Assembly (NCBI GenBank): GCA_012064385.1
Contig: QRDG01001879.1
Span: 1 to 64,000, forward strand
Source: Puccinellia tenuiflora
Lineage: Eukaryota; Streptophyta; Magnoliopsida; Poales; Poaceae
Reading direction: 5' to 3'
Length of the DNA stretch: 64,000 nucleotides
Each line of letters opens with the position of its first letter. Within the stretch, counting starts at the first letter, position 1. The notes beneath the pieces were generated by a model. It searched no databases. It was not told where the DNA came from and saw only the letters and a program-made list of their open reading frames with translations. Below are positions 52,815 through 64,000 of the stretch, in pieces. Made by a program: the position numbers and the translations under genes.

Positions 52815-55800
52815 TGTAGCGCCCTTGCTTAGAAAAGCAAGAACACATCGTGAAATATGCTATTCCCTGGATCGAGTATGGATAGCAATTCACAAATAGA
52901 TGTAATACCATGCATCAATGTCAAATAATTATTACATCGTGAGATCCATAAATAAAATATTCTTTACAAATTGCATAGCCAAAGGCTAGCTTGAATGTAA
53001 AGTTTGGCAGCGGAAACATAAGTAGCACAGAGAGCTTCATCATCTTCATGTGCCACTGGCATACATGTTGGTTGCAAGCTCGAAAAGTAGACGTCCTCAC
53101 GCGTCATCGTAAAAACCTGCAACATTAACGTTGCAGCCCAGGGAATTTGGGTCAATACCTTGTAACAGGCCGGCAAGTGAATACTATGGTGGATTATAAA
53201 ATGGCAAGACTAAAACTACATGCTTATCTGGCTGGTGGGGTTGAGGGCTATTGCATAAAGCAAATTTTGTCCTACTTTTCACAAACATTTTACTCTCAAC
53301 TTTTCAATATGAGACACACCCATGGAACGCATCCAAGGTCTCATATACCCGAGTTCACCCATCAAATTTTATTATGAAATTGAAATGAGGAGATTTTCCA
53401 TCGACATCCTTGTCCAGCTGCTCAGAATTGTCCGTAACCGGGGACACGGCTATGATCATAGTTTTACACTCTCGAGAGGTTGTGCACTTTCACCACGAGA
53501 CTTCATCAACCCATTCTGACCTTGACCTTCTTGAAGTGAAAAGGAAAGGTGAAGATGAAGACGAGACCTTTGGGAAACAGTCCCCTGTTCGTCAGACAGA
53601 CCCATACAAGACATTCATCCGCTGAGAACTGTCGGAATCAGGTTCCTAGAACTTACTTAGTCAAGGCAGAGCCATAATACCAAGTGGCTGCACTGGAAGC
53701 AATCTAAACTTGGAGTGACTTAAATCTCTTTGTTCCTGGGTGGCCGTTCACAAGTGCACGTACTCAGTTAAAACCATGGAAATGGCCCTGAGCAGCCACT
53801 CAACTTTGACCACCAATAGAGCAAAACCAATTGCCACCCAGGTAGTTCATTAACTTAGTAGAGTTTTTATCCTTTCGTACTACAATAAAACATTTCAGCA
53901 TAGCAGTTCTAACTTCTACCAAGTGAATGGGTTCCTAAATCAACAGGAATAAAGGGTGATATACTAAACAGGTCTGCATAGCAATATAGTAGTACACCTA
54001 TCATGCATACTACTGAAGTAGTCTACCATGCAAATATAATAAAATAGTAGGTCTTTCATGAAAGGGTGTATGCACTTGCCTTTTGGAACTTGTCGTTGCT
54101 CACACACTCTTTTTCAACGTAGCTCATAGCTCTCCGTTCAATCTATACAATACAAACATATGGCAATAAGCGACAATACAACAATCAAAAGAAACAAACA
54201 TAACAACAAACATGGATATAAACAAACAAAACTAGGTTGGTGGTCCAAGCTTCAATACATGATCCCATATGCAAAAAGAATCAATGCATTTAGGTTTGGG
54301 GTTTGCCATTTGGGTCAGGGGTTGGTCTGAAATCAAATTTGAACATTCCAAATTTGAATAGGTTGAAGGGTTGTTTCCAAGATGTTGGGATTGGTCTTGA
54401 TCAAATTGATCACACAAAAGAGTTGGTCAAAAGAGTTTTAAAAACATTATGAAACTGCGGTTTGCAAAACATTAACATTTAAATGGCCTTTGGCACACTT
54501 TCAATGTTTATGTTTGAAAAGGTGGTAGCTAGGCCTGGTTTTGGTCTCTCTGGATAGAGGGCTTCTAAACAAAGCTACTGGAATTGGATTCACTCAAAAA
54601 TACATTTTTAAACTAAAGTTATGTCAAATTTACTCAAACTCCTCATTTGAAATTTGAATAAATATAAATTAGACAAAACAGAAAACTAATACAGCCAAAA
54701 GATTCTAATTTTCCTAAGGTTTCCAAAAAGGTATTATTTGTCTAATTTGGCCAAACAGAGAAAAAGATATGAAGGTTTGAAGTTGCAGGGACTTTTCTGT
54801 AAAACTGCCATTTAAATTTTATTTCGGGAAAAATCCCAGAAAACAGGGTGGCTCGGGCTCGGCTTGAGCTGCGGCTCGGCTTAAGCCGCGGCTCGGCTCA
54901 CATCGGCTCGATCTGTTCTGGACCATCAGATCGGGATCGGGTGGTTCAGGAGCTAGGGTTTACCGCCGGCGGTGGTTGGTCGCCGGGAACGAGGGAGATG
55001 GCGGCGGCGTGGCTCGGGCGTTGACGACGACGACGCTCCGGTGGCTGTTTTGGCTCGGGGAGGCGATGACGACGTGAAGCTCGACGTGGCGAAGGCGTTG
55101 GCGCGACGTGGTCGTCGATCTCGTGCTGGCTCAGCGATAAGGAGCGGCCGGAGACGTGCAGTGCGCCGGCAAGATTCGGATGAGGACGTGCACACCGAAC
55201 TGCTGCGGGGGAAAACCCAAACAAAAATCAGGGAGGTGCGCAAAGACACGGAGGAGAAGATGGTGCAGAAGGGGCGGCGCGGGGTCGTCCGTAGTCGCCG
55301 GAAACAACCTCGACACGGTGGCGGCAGGTGGAGCTCCGGCGAGCAATTTCGACGGCCTGGGGGCACGATTGGATGAGAGGGAAGAGGGCAAAAGGAGAGG
55401 AGCTCAAGGGCTTTAAGGGGGAGGGCTCGGGGTGGCGAGTGATGGCCTTAAAGACGAGGAATCGAGGAGGGAATCGACGGGCAGAAACTGCCATGGACGA
55501 GCTTTGAAGGCGATGACGTCAGCATGACGTCATCAAATTTCTTTTTATTTGTTTTTCTGTTTTCTTTTATAATTTTTGATTTAGGCCTCCAAATCAAGTC
55601 AAATAAATTTGTAAAATTTTGTAAAATTCCAAATATTTAAAATAGACATTTAGGAACTAATTTTGGTCAAAACAAAATTACCAAAATACCCTTTTGTTCA
55701 AATTTGCCTTATATGGCTAATTGGGAAATTTCCAAATTAGGGTTTAATAAATATCTCAAAATATTTAATTAATAACCAGAGAAATAAGATGAGTAATATC

Positions 55801-56173
55801 ATTCAAAATGATAACTCATTTTTATATTTAAAGATAGTTTAAGATAAAACATTTTATAAAACAAAGATTGGAAAGATGTTTAAATCATTTTCTCAAATAA
55901 TTTTAGGGTTTATAATATCCCCATACTAATTATTTTAAAACAATAAACCAAAGGGGAAAATACTATTTGAAAACCCCATTTAAATATTTTATTTCCAAGA
56001 CTTTAAAATTGAGATTTGAAGGTAAAGGGATATTAAATTTGAAATATAACTTTGAAGATGTCAAAACAATCTTCTATAAAAGATTTTCTTGATTTTTGGA
56101 GACTTTAATTATTATTAACAAAAGTTTTAAATTTTTGTGATTTTTAAAACATTCCAAATTTTGGGATGTTACA
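52815..56173 (-). repeat. 3' LTR (3.36 kb) of the gag/protease-only Gypsy element
   Basis: Plus strand runs TGTAGCGCCC ... GGGATGTTACA. AT-rich, with a GC-rich patch (54840-55500) that holds only spurious Arg/Pro ORFs. Confidence 0.85.
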
Positions 56174-57278
56174 AACCTACCACCCTTAAAAGGAATCTCG
56201 TCCCCGAGATTCGGAGAGGCTAGAAAGAAAGATGGGTTCGGATCTTAGGGTTTTAGGCAACTGGGTGGGCTACCACCCTTAAAAGAAACTTTTGTAGGCA
56301 GTCTTGAACTCTTTCCTTCGGGCTAGGGTCCATCGGGTTAGTCTTTAGGTCTCACTGGAGTCAATTATATCTTACACTCATGAAGTGCTCCATCTCCAAT
56401 AGGTGGGTGTCTCTTTAGATAACTTCGGATACCATTCTCTTTAATATGGCTTGACATATTACATCCTCATCCATGTGATGTCTCCGGAAATATTTCCTCT
56501 CTAGGTTGGCATCCTTCACTGCAAACAAAGCGTCATTTCTAACGAAACTCTCATGGTAGGTCAAAACTTTCATTGTTGGATCTCTTCTTCTTCACGAGAG
56601 TTGTGGTTTATCCTCACCGAATATCTTACGTTTCGGCAACTTTTGCCTCACATAGGGTTATAATATATTATCCTCCTATGGATCAGGCTTATCAACGTCG
56701 TCTCTCTTATAGGTATGTCTCTCAGATTTATCAATCCAAATAGTGAGGGGAATAACATGAGTAGTAGGAATGGTGATCAGTCCATCCTGCACCCATATCA
56801 TTTCCTCAATACGAAGATAGGTAAATCACGTAAACTATCTCTCGGGCATCCTCACTTGTCTAACAGAAAGTTTCCCATCTGCAAGACAACCTGAACTAAA
56901 CTATCGCTCCTTCAAACTATGGGGTTATGAAAACTCCTACACAGGTTAGCTCACACTACACTTTTCTGCTATCCTTCCCCTTGGGGAAACGCGCTTTCCA
57001 TGTCGTCTTTGCTTATCCATTTCAGTGTCGTGTCTTCATCCCTGATATGACAAACAGGCTTCACAACAATGGCTATTGTTTCGTTTAAGTTTTGGCATAA
57101 GATAGTCGATACTAGTTTTATTCATCCTCACATAATATGGTTATTACTTCGACATTACATCACCCTTACATCATAATACTTATTCTTCCACTTACATATA
57201 ACTAGTGGCATTTATTACATCCTCAGAACATTTCCATTTACCCTGGTCCTTCTTCCTGGCTAGACTCCTCATGAAAAC

Positions 57279-57812
57279 TCAGTTGGTTTCTTGGCTTCTT
57301 GATTTAAACTGATATCTGATCCGCTTCTTTTCTGGTGTAGTGAGGGTGACCACTTTACTGGCATGATCTATCTGACCTTCATATCTGGACATCCAGTCCT
57401 TGCCTATGATTATATCAAAGCCTTGCAAGTCTAGCACAAACAACTCGCTTGGAAACTTGTGTGTCTCAATTTCCAAGGTCATGTTTTGGCATACCGCGTT
57501 TGCTGGTCTCTTCCCTTCTGTAGAGCTTACTCTGACGGGTCTTCTAATCCCTTGATAGGATATCTTATTTTTACTCACAAAGTCTTTTGATATGAATGAA
57601 TGTGTAGCCTCAGCATCAAAAAGTACTAGTGCAGAACATGAGTTGATCAACAATTCTTCAATAACTGGGTTTGGTCTCTTGAGAACTCTCTCCATGTTTA
57701 TAGAAAACACATGTCCCTTTCGGAATTGAGTTGGCTTGGTCCCAATACTAATCTTCTTTTCTGGACAGTCCCAAGAATAGTGTCCCATTTTCTTGCATTT
57801 GAAACACTCCAC
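57279..57812 (-). pseudogene. Gypsy zinc knuckle and protease, catalytic triplet altered
   Basis: Starts with a CCHC knuckle, CFKCKKMGHYSWDC, in a different frame from gag upstream. A retropepsin-like domain follows, but the catalytic triplet expected as Asp-Ser/Thr-Gly before ATHSFIS reads Asp-Ala-Glu (VLFDAEATHSFIS), so the enzyme should be inactive. Later motifs (LFVLDLQGFDIIIGKDWMSR) are normal. No RT follows. Confidence 0.8.
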
Positions 57813-58764
57813 CTGCTGATGTCCTTCCTGTTGGGTTTGGGGTGGCGATTCTGACTACTGTTTTCTCCCATAAGGTGCTCATTTCCGAGGTCATAAACCT
57901 CTTCAGTATGGACGGGGCTGTGGTGTCCATGGTTAATGTGGTGATCAATTTCTCCATGAAAGTCGTGTCTATGAATATTATGACAATGGTGGTTATTGTC
58001 TCCATGATAGTTGAACTCAAAATGATTACGTTCATCATCTGAAGTGTGCAATTCCTGCTGTGATTCTGAGTGATGCTCTTCCACATTATGCTTTCGCTTC
58101 TTGTTCGCAACTTGCTTCAGTTTGCTCTCCAAGGTTATCGCTTGGTCAACCAGTGACTGGTAGTTTGGGGTATATGCAACTGTCAATAGAATGGATAGCT
58201 CATCATTCAGACCATTTAGAAACCTTTCTTTCCTCTTAGTATCTGTATCAACATCATCCGGTGCGTAGCGCGACAGATTATTGAACTCATTCATGTATTC
58301 TATTACGTTTCGGTCGTCTTGTCGAAGATCGAGAAATTCTTCCCTCTTCAGCTTCATCACTCCTGATGAAACATGTGCAGTACGGAATCCTTTTTGAAAT
58401 GAATCCCATGTCATCTCTTCATAGGGTAAGTGATCTGGTAGCTGTCCCACCAGTCTGCTGCAGGTCCTTCTAATAGGTGTGCCGCGAATCTAACCTTCTC
58501 AGCATCTGTGCATCCGATGGTCACCAAATCCTTATTCACAGATCGTAGCCAATCGTCGGCCAAAATAGGTTCTGCAGCTCTTGAGAACTTTTCCGGTCGA
58601 AGTTTTAAGAATCTGATCAACATATCCACTTGAGTAGGAGGTGGTGCTAGAATGTCCTTGTGGTCTTCCTGGTTGTGGGTCATCAACTGATTCAACTGTT
58701 TCTGTGCATCTAGTAACTCTTGTAGTGTAGGCATCACCGGGTTGTTGGGATTTGGCTGGGACAT
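57698..58764 (-). pseudogene. gag: Gypsy gag, frameshifted
   Basis: Starts MSQPNPNNPVMPTLQELLDA at 58764. The capsid region begins with LRPEKFSRAAEPILADDWL and VRFAAHLLEGPAADWWDSYQ, then shifts frame near 58430 and continues EMTWDSFQKGFRTAHVSS, LRQDDRNVIEYMNEFNNLSR and YAPDDVDTDTKRKERFLNGL. A His/Asn-rich linker (near 57900-58060) follows. Typical Retrotrans_gag domain of plant Gypsy elements. Confidence 0.85.
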
Positions 58765-59393
58765 CTGTTTAGTTTAGCATGGATGAGTAGAGATAGAGGG
58801 ATACTAAGGGAAGTATTAATACCCATACACAGCAGATCAAGACAAATCATCTTACAAGCAACATCTAGCAAGCATCAATCAACAGTAAAACAACCAATTG
58901 AGATAAAAACAACTTTTCTACTTAATTTTCGAAATTATAGTTTGGATAACAAACAAACACAACAAGGGTTTTTCAAAATAAACACGATTGTACTGCCATA
59001 CCACAATTTGGTAAGTCAATACAATATTACGATAACGTTATTCTAATAAAATGGTGGTCTAGTCTATCTCTTCCTTCAGTGCTTCAACATTCTCTTCTAT
59101 TTCTTTGAGTTCGTCGAGGTACTTCTAGATGTTGTGAAGTCAAGATTTGAAGTCTTCGATCAAGGCGCTTGATGGCTTCCCATAATTGTCATGTTGATCT
59201 TCAACGTCTTCGGAAACATTTCTGAGTTATGGTCATCTATAAATAAGATAAGATAACTTAGAAAGCAATTAGTTGAGAAGGTTACAAGAAGATATTAGGA
59301 AAGATTTAGACAAGGAGAAAATAACTTTTGTTCCTATGGTCATTCTTATTTCTAATCCAAACCTAAGGTTTTCGAGCCTACAGGCAACATTAC

Positions 59394-59405
59394 GCTCTGA
59401 TACCA
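59394..59405 (-). other. Primer-binding site (Met-tRNA type)
   Basis: Minus strand TGGTATCAGAGC, two bases inside the 5' LTR. Confidence 0.8.
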
Positions 59406-59407
59406 TC

Positions 59408-60082
59408 TGTAGCGCCCTTGCTTAGAAAAGCGAGAACACATCGTGAAATATGCTATTCCCTGGATCGAGTATGGATAGCAATTCACAAATAGATGTAATA
59501 CCATGCATCAATGTCAAATAATTATTACATCGTGAGATCCATAAATAAAATATTCTTTACAAATTGCATAGCCAAAGGCTAGCTTGAATGTAAAGTTTGG
59601 CAGCGGAAACATAAGTAGCACAGAGAGCTTCATCATCGTCATGTGCCACTGGCATACATGTTGGTTGCAAGCTCGAAAAGTAGACGTCCTCACGCGTCAT
59701 CGTAAAAACCTGCAACATTAACGTTGCAGCCCAGGGAATTTGGGTCAATACCTTGTAACAGGCCGGCAAGTGAATACTATGGTGGATTATAAAATGGCAA
59801 GACTAAAACTACATGCTTATCTGGCTGGTGGGGTTGAGGGCTATTGCATAAAGCAAATTTTGTCCTACTTTTCACAAACATTTTACTCTCAACTTTTCAA
59901 TATGAGACACACCCATGGAACGCATCCAAGGTCTCATATACCCGAGTTCACCCATCAAATTTTATTATGAAATTGAAATGAGGAGATTTTCCATCGACAT
60001 CCTTGTCCAGCTGCTCAGAATTGTCCGTAACCGGGGACACGGCTATGATCATAGTTTTACACTCTCGAGAGGTTGTGCACTT
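59408..60082 (-). repeat. 5' LTR of the gag/protease-only Gypsy element, 675 bp remaining
   Basis: Matches 52815-53489 base for base apart from about two differences. Stops exactly at the N at 60083. Confidence 0.9.
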
Positions 60083-60083
60083 N
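60083..60083. other. Single ambiguous base (N) at a head-to-head LTR junction
   Basis: Left of it is a minus-strand LTR, right of it a plus-strand LTR of a related family. A perfect 17-bp inverted repeat (60059-60075 and 60119-60135) brackets it. Probably an assembly join. Confidence 0.8.
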
Positions 60084-60896
60084 AACAAGCTTAGACCCCA
60101 ACGTGTGGATAAAAGTTGCAACCTCTCGAGAGTGTCAAATCTAGAATCTAGTATTGTTCCTACCTCAGGAACGGTGTTGGGTCCAGTCACACTAGAGTCA
60201 GTCCAGTCGAACACGGAGAAATAAATCCACCAAGCGGTCAGAGTTGGCCAAAGCTGAATGAGCAGAAACGTGGACCATAGTTGGTCAAAGCTAAACCTTG
60301 AGGTGGACCATAGTTGGTCAAAAGCTGAGCTTGGGTTGGACCAGAGTTGGTCAAACTTGAGAACCTAAGTGTTGAGAATATTATTGTGTGGAAATGAGAC
60401 CCGTTCTCATAAGCCACGGTTTTCGTCACAGGTAAGTAGGTAAGTTAAGTCCAACCGTTAAGCTTGGACTCGCACTTGCACATGCCATGCCATATAGGAC
60501 CGTTGGTTACGGTTGATTGAGGATTGATGTCTTGCGAGTACATTCCATGTACTCACCTGGCTTTTCATGTGGCCAGATCCTCCTACCCCCGTCGCCGAGT
60601 ACCCCTTGTACGAGAACTAGATCCGGTATCCAGGCAGAGCCCTGTGGAGTTAGGCCCTCTTCGTCGCACGCTTCCGCCAATCCGCTGACGCCCTCTGATG
60701 AAGTCATGTTCGATAAATAATGTACAAACTGTTGTGTGTGCGCTAGGGCGCAGCCTTGTAATGAGACCCTTGTAATCCATTGTCGGTTCCCCGACCCCTT
60801 AATAAAGTGGTTATGTTCTGTTATCAAGTTGTCATATATTCAGTGCTCCTGGGACTGATATATGGGGTAACTCGATCTCCGGATCGGGGTGCCACA
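60084..60896 (+). repeat. 5' LTR (partial) of the gag-only Gypsy element
   Basis: Ends GATCGGGGTGCCACA, followed after five bases by TGGTATCAGAGC. Confidence 0.8.
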
Positions 60897-60901
60897 GAGC
60901 T

Positions 60902-60913
60902 TGGTATCAGAGC
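60902..60913 (+). other. Primer-binding site (Met-tRNA type)
   Basis: TGGTATCAGAGC, five bases after the LTR end. Confidence 0.85.
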
Positions 60914-61052
60914 CTAACTGCCTATAGGATACCCTAGTTCTAAACGGAACCTTAGATAGCGAACGTTGCTTTGCTTGCTTTTAATTGTTTCTCTATCTGT
61001 TTGTGTTTATCTAACCTTGCACTCACATTTTTGGCTTCTACCCTTGGTACAG

Positions 61053-61820
61053 ATGATGTTTGAGCTACCCGTAGAAACCCCCGCCTGGAACGTTCCCGGC
61101 ATGCCGCAATTCCTCCGCGAGATTTGGGCACACCTCTACCCAACCTCTCCTCCTCCGACCTACCGCGTGCTATGCTCCCGTCGTGATGGGACCCACTCGG
61201 AGTTTATCGCCACCGTCTACTTGTGCGCCTCGCCCGTGGGCCAAGGACACATGTACGCCCTCTCCTCCGGCGTCCACCCCCAGGAGACCCGAGCCATCCA
61301 AGAAGCCGCTGCAGATGCCATCGTTCTTCTCCGCACCCACGACCCTATCATGAGGAGGTGCCCCCGCTATGCACACCTCCCAAGGTTGGATTGGGGCAAC
61401 GGAGATGTCCTCTTTCCCAACCCGAGGGATCTCTCTTCAAAACTCACCGCCCTTCTCCGGTACACATCCTACCACCACCAGTATCTGCACGACACCCATT
61501 CTCACGCCAGCATGGCTGCGGTTGAAGCAACAAGAGCACCAGGAATCGGTCCTTCCCACCAGATCCCTCCGTATTCAACCCACCTTCCCCGTACTCTTGA
61601 CCAGCTGAGAGCAAAACTCGCTTCCACTCCCGCTCGAACCACCGCGTTCCGTAGCTCTAGCGCCCCTCCTCGCTTCTTCACTGGATACACTCAGGAACCT
61701 CAGGCCCAGTGTCTCCGCGTCGACATCGGTACACCCTTCCCCTCGTACACCCCCATAGCGCTGGGAAGGAGCATCAACGGCATCGACATCATCGCACCTG
61801 CTACTCCCCTCGAGATGTAG
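61053..61820 (+). CDS. Extra ORF upstream of gag in a Gypsy element
   Basis: Intact frame; the likely start is at 61053 (MMFELPVETPAWNVPGM), directly after an AG that could be a splice acceptor. The frame is open further upstream from 60966. About 255 residues: an N-terminal segment with YRVLCSRRDGTHSEFIATVY, then HPQETRAIQEAAADAIVLLR, and a Ser/Thr/Pro-rich C-terminus. I recognise the N-terminal pattern as a recurrent uncharacterised ORF in Triticeae Gypsy elements, but I know no function. It is not gag, which follows separately. Confidence 0.6.
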   Translation: MMFELPVETPAWNVPGMPQFLREIWAHLYPTSPPPTYRVLCSRRDGTHSEFIATVYLCASPVGQGHMYALSSGVHPQETRAIQEAAADAIVLLRTHDPIMRRCPRYAHLPRLDWGNGDVLFPNPRDLSSKLTALLRYTSYHHQYLHDTHSHASMAAVEATRAPGIGPSHQIPPYSTHLPRTLDQLRAKLASTPARTTAFRSSSAPPRFFTGYTQEPQAQCLRVDIGTPFPSYTPIALGRSINGIDIIAPATPLEM

Positions 61821-62061
61821 CTCTAGATGCTAGCCTCAGGAGCATTAGCGCTTGCATCCTAGTTGTGTATCGTAGTCGACGATCGCGTAGTCCGACGTGC
61901 ACGGGAATAATGTAGGAGTAATGGCTTGTTCCTCGTATAACATTGTGTACCATGTGTCATGTAACCCAACTCTCCATTGTATAAAAACACCTTGGTTTTA
62001 TCTCCTGCTTTTATTTGGATCTCCTTGGATGTTGCATTTCTTTCTTCCCTTATGGAAGCTC

Positions 62062-63075
62062 ATGGCACCCGTCAACCCCCACCTTCAACCAACCAGGATG
62101 AGGCCCAACACAGGTACAAGTGGCAGCCAAGGAACCCCAGTCCGCCGATCGGCCCGACAAGCCGGCATGGACCCAATGCCCCCACAGCCGCCAACTCCGC
62201 AGGAACCAACTCCAAGCCAGCTATTGTTGATGATGGATGAACGCCACCAGCTGTACATGACCCAAATTATGAGAGAATTTGGCACCTACATGCAAGCACA
62301 GAACACCCCTCGCCCGACCCGTTCCAAGCTGCAAGACTTCCAGCGCACTCGGCCACCTCAGTTCTCGCAGGCCACCAACCCACTTGAAGCAGATGATTGG
62401 CTCCGTACCATGGAGAAGAAGTTAGAGATCGCCCGCGTTGATGAGCAAGACAAGGTACCTTTCGTCACCCACTATCTTGAAGGACCAGCCGATGTGTGGT
62501 GGGACAATCAGAAAGATATGAGAGGAAATGGAACCACTATCACCTGGACTGAATTCCAAGAAATCTTCCGTAAAGCCTACATACCCTCAAGCCTCATGAA
62601 GATGAAGCAGCAAGAACTTCTAGCACTCACTCAAGGCAACTCAACTGTAAGCGAATACCTGACCAAGTTCAACGACCTTGCCCGTTATGCCCCAGATGAT
62701 GTCAACACAGATGAGAAGAAAAAGGACAGATTCCTCCACGGAATGCACCAGGCCATCAAGACTCAGCTCAGCGTCCTACAGTTCCCAGATTTTCAAGCCT
62801 TGGTAAACACCGCACTGATTTCGGAGAAGGAACACCGCACCATCTATGATTCCCACAAGAGGAAGTTTGAGTCTCGCAAACACCAGCCTGAAGAAGCTCA
62901 CAAGAAGCCCCGTACCTGGCCACCCAACGCACAGGACACTACACCTCCAACCACTTGGACCCCACCCAGAAAGGAAGGATACCCCCGCAATGAGTTCTAC
63001 CACAAGCGTCCACTCGTGGATGACTGCAAGAGGGAAAATTCCTGCTTTAAGTGCGGCAAAAGGGGCACTACATAG
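62062..63075 (+). pseudogene. gag: Gypsy gag with frameshift in the zinc knuckle
   Basis: Probable start MAPVNPHLQPTRMRPNTG at 62062 (an upstream in-frame ATG exists at 61897). Capsid domain: FSQATNPLEADDWLRTMEKK, VTHYLEGPADVWWDNQKDM, FRKAYIPSSLMKMKQQELL, STVSEYLTKFNDLARYAPDD. The knuckle begins CFKCGKRG near 63046, then a frameshift gives a stop at 63073. The other frame continues with the second half of the knuckle and a short Asn-rich tail to 63236. No protease follows. Gag would assemble particles; pol must come from elsewhere. Confidence 0.85.
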
Positions 63076-63566
63076 CTGATTGCCCGCTGACGAGGAACAA
63101 CAATGGCAGTAGTAACAACAATAGCAACCTCAACAACCCTCCCGTCGGAACAATGAAGCCACCTCAAGTCGCTCGTGTCCACCACATGTCCGTCGAAGAA
63201 ACCTACGAAGCTTCAGATGTGATGCTTGGTATGTGAACCACCAACGCTAAACTTGCAGTAATTTTGTTGACCATGGAGCTCCCCACTCCCTCGTCATAAG
63301 GTTTTGTTGCAAGGCACCGTTTTATGTTTCCCCTAGACTTGGACCTAAGCCACGAGTTCACGCGTGAGGAATGTCCCCTCCAAGGTTTGGACAAGCCAGA
63401 GCGCCACAACCACAGCAGAATCACAAGGATAAATAAGTAAAAAGAGGACAAACCACCAAAGAGGAAGCCCCTGGAAATGAGAGGATTCTTGAGAGCGGAA
63501 TAACCATACATATTCCACGAGCAACTCGAATCTCGGGGACGAGATTCATTTTAAGGGGGGAAGGTT

Positions 63567-64000
63567 TGTCACATCCCGAATTTTGGCCCTATAAAATTTT
63601 TTCTTTGACAAAACCAAAATTTGGGTTTTGAATTTGGATCTTTTGATCTTCGCCCTCTATTCCATTCCACATTTCCAAAACCCTCAAGGTTCACAAAATA
63701 ATTGTCTTTTCTTTAATACAAAAGGGGCCTAAAACCTAGCCTTCCAAAGGAGCCATACCAAGGGTGACTTCAAAAATTCCCCAAAAATTCCAGAGTGATC
63801 CTCATCTAGCCTAGAACCCATTTATGCAAAAATAATGGGTGACTTGTTAAGAAAAGGGTTGACATTTTCCCTGATTTATTTTCTGCCAAAAATCCCCAAA
63901 ACCCTAGCTTTCCAAAGGATGTATGTCCAGACCATCTTCAAAAATTCTACAAAAATTCAGGGAGGATCCCTAACCAGTGTATAACCCAAATATACAAAAA
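63567..64000 (+). repeat. 3' LTR of the gag-only Gypsy element, cut by the window edge
   Basis: Starts TGTCACATCCCGAATTTTGG after the purine tract TAAGGGGGGAAGG (63553-63565). Continues past 64000. Confidence 0.8.

Larger units (their letters stand above)
52815..60082 (-). mobile_element. Gag/protease-only Gypsy element, right LTR truncated
   Basis: Reads on the minus strand: 5' LTR (59408-60082, truncated), primer-binding site (59394-59405), gag and protease (57279-58764), purine tract before the 3' LTR (near 56174-56190), 3' LTR 52815-56173. The first 675 bp of both LTRs are nearly identical (two differences seen). No RT, RNase H or integrase. Inserted into the LTR fragment 51636-52814. 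Confidence 0.88.
60084..64000 (+). mobile_element. Gag-only Gypsy element, both ends incomplete
   Basis: 5' LTR 60084-60896 (start missing at the N), primer-binding site 60902-60913, an ORF (61053-61820), gag (62062-63075, frameshifted near its end), purine tract 63552-63565, and a 3' LTR starting at 63567 (TGTCACATCCCGAATTTTGG) that runs off the window. No protease, RT or integrase. Same general family as the solo LTR at 44379. Confidence 0.85.

Noticed and set aside
54946..55494. Arg/Pro-rich frames on both strands in a GC-rich patch
   Set aside because: Located inside the 3.36 kb LTR; composition-driven and without domain motifs.
1..64000. tRNA, rRNA or other structured RNA genes
   Set aside because: No clear tRNA A/B boxes in a cloverleaf setting and no rRNA-like sequence were seen by eye; a tRNAscan or Rfam run would be decisive.

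Overview
The window looks like a nuclear segment of a Triticeae grass (wheat, Aegilops or barley type). This rests on spliced genes with GT..AG introns, dense nested transposons of kinds I know from that group (CACTA elements with TTTAGTCCCGGTT or TGTGGCGCA subterminal repeats, Helitrons, Stowaway and Tourist-like MITEs, Gypsy elements with 3-4 kb LTRs), and islands of low-copy genes between them. I could not search a database. Family names come from recognised motifs; element borders come from target-site duplications (TSDs) I could read directly.

Layout. (1) 1-5 kb: 5' part of a Sec14/CRAL-TRIO gene on the minus strand. Exon 1 (4335-4454) and exon 2 (30-325) are separated by a 4.0 kb intron holding a complete CACTA element (487-1824) and a Helitron (2241-4126). 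Later exons lie beyond the left edge. (2) 5-10 kb: a 5'-truncated LINE (5269-6986, 10-bp TSD) and a complete gag-only Copia-type LTR element (7574-9594, 5-bp TSD). (3) 10.8-18.1 kb: a full-length non-LTR retrotransposon with a 15-bp TSD, an intact 1220-residue endonuclease/RT ORF2 and an ORF1 broken only at a 13-C run. (4) 18.6-24.6 kb: an F-box cluster on the minus strand, one frameshifted copy (20073-21105) and one open copy (23412-24590). (5) 28.1-31.3 kb: a tandem duplication carrying two two-exon genes for small secreted ten-cysteine defensin-like peptides; the second unit gained a MITE. (6) 31.4-36.1 kb: a CACTA fragment fused to a second copy of the F-box block that has lost its coding exons.

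(7) 36.1-64 kb: nested LTR retrotransposons. A decayed Gypsy element (36079-51635, Tat-like, with an intron-bearing antisense ORF) has interrupted an F-box remnant. It was itself hit by a 453-bp CACTA fragment, by a 4.5 kb solo LTR carrying a hAT element and a minisatellite, by a 1.7 kb CACTA element, and by another LTR (51636-52814). That LTR was hit by a gag/protease-only Gypsy element (52815-60082, minus). A single N at 60083 joins this element head to head with a related plus-strand gag-only Gypsy element that runs off the right edge.

The plausible host genes are the Sec14-like gene, F-box copy B and the two defensin-like genes. They do not form a pathway. The main interest lies in the duplicated peptide genes, the TE-inflated intron, the nearly intact LINE, the broken duplicate of the F-box block, and the palindromic junction at the N.
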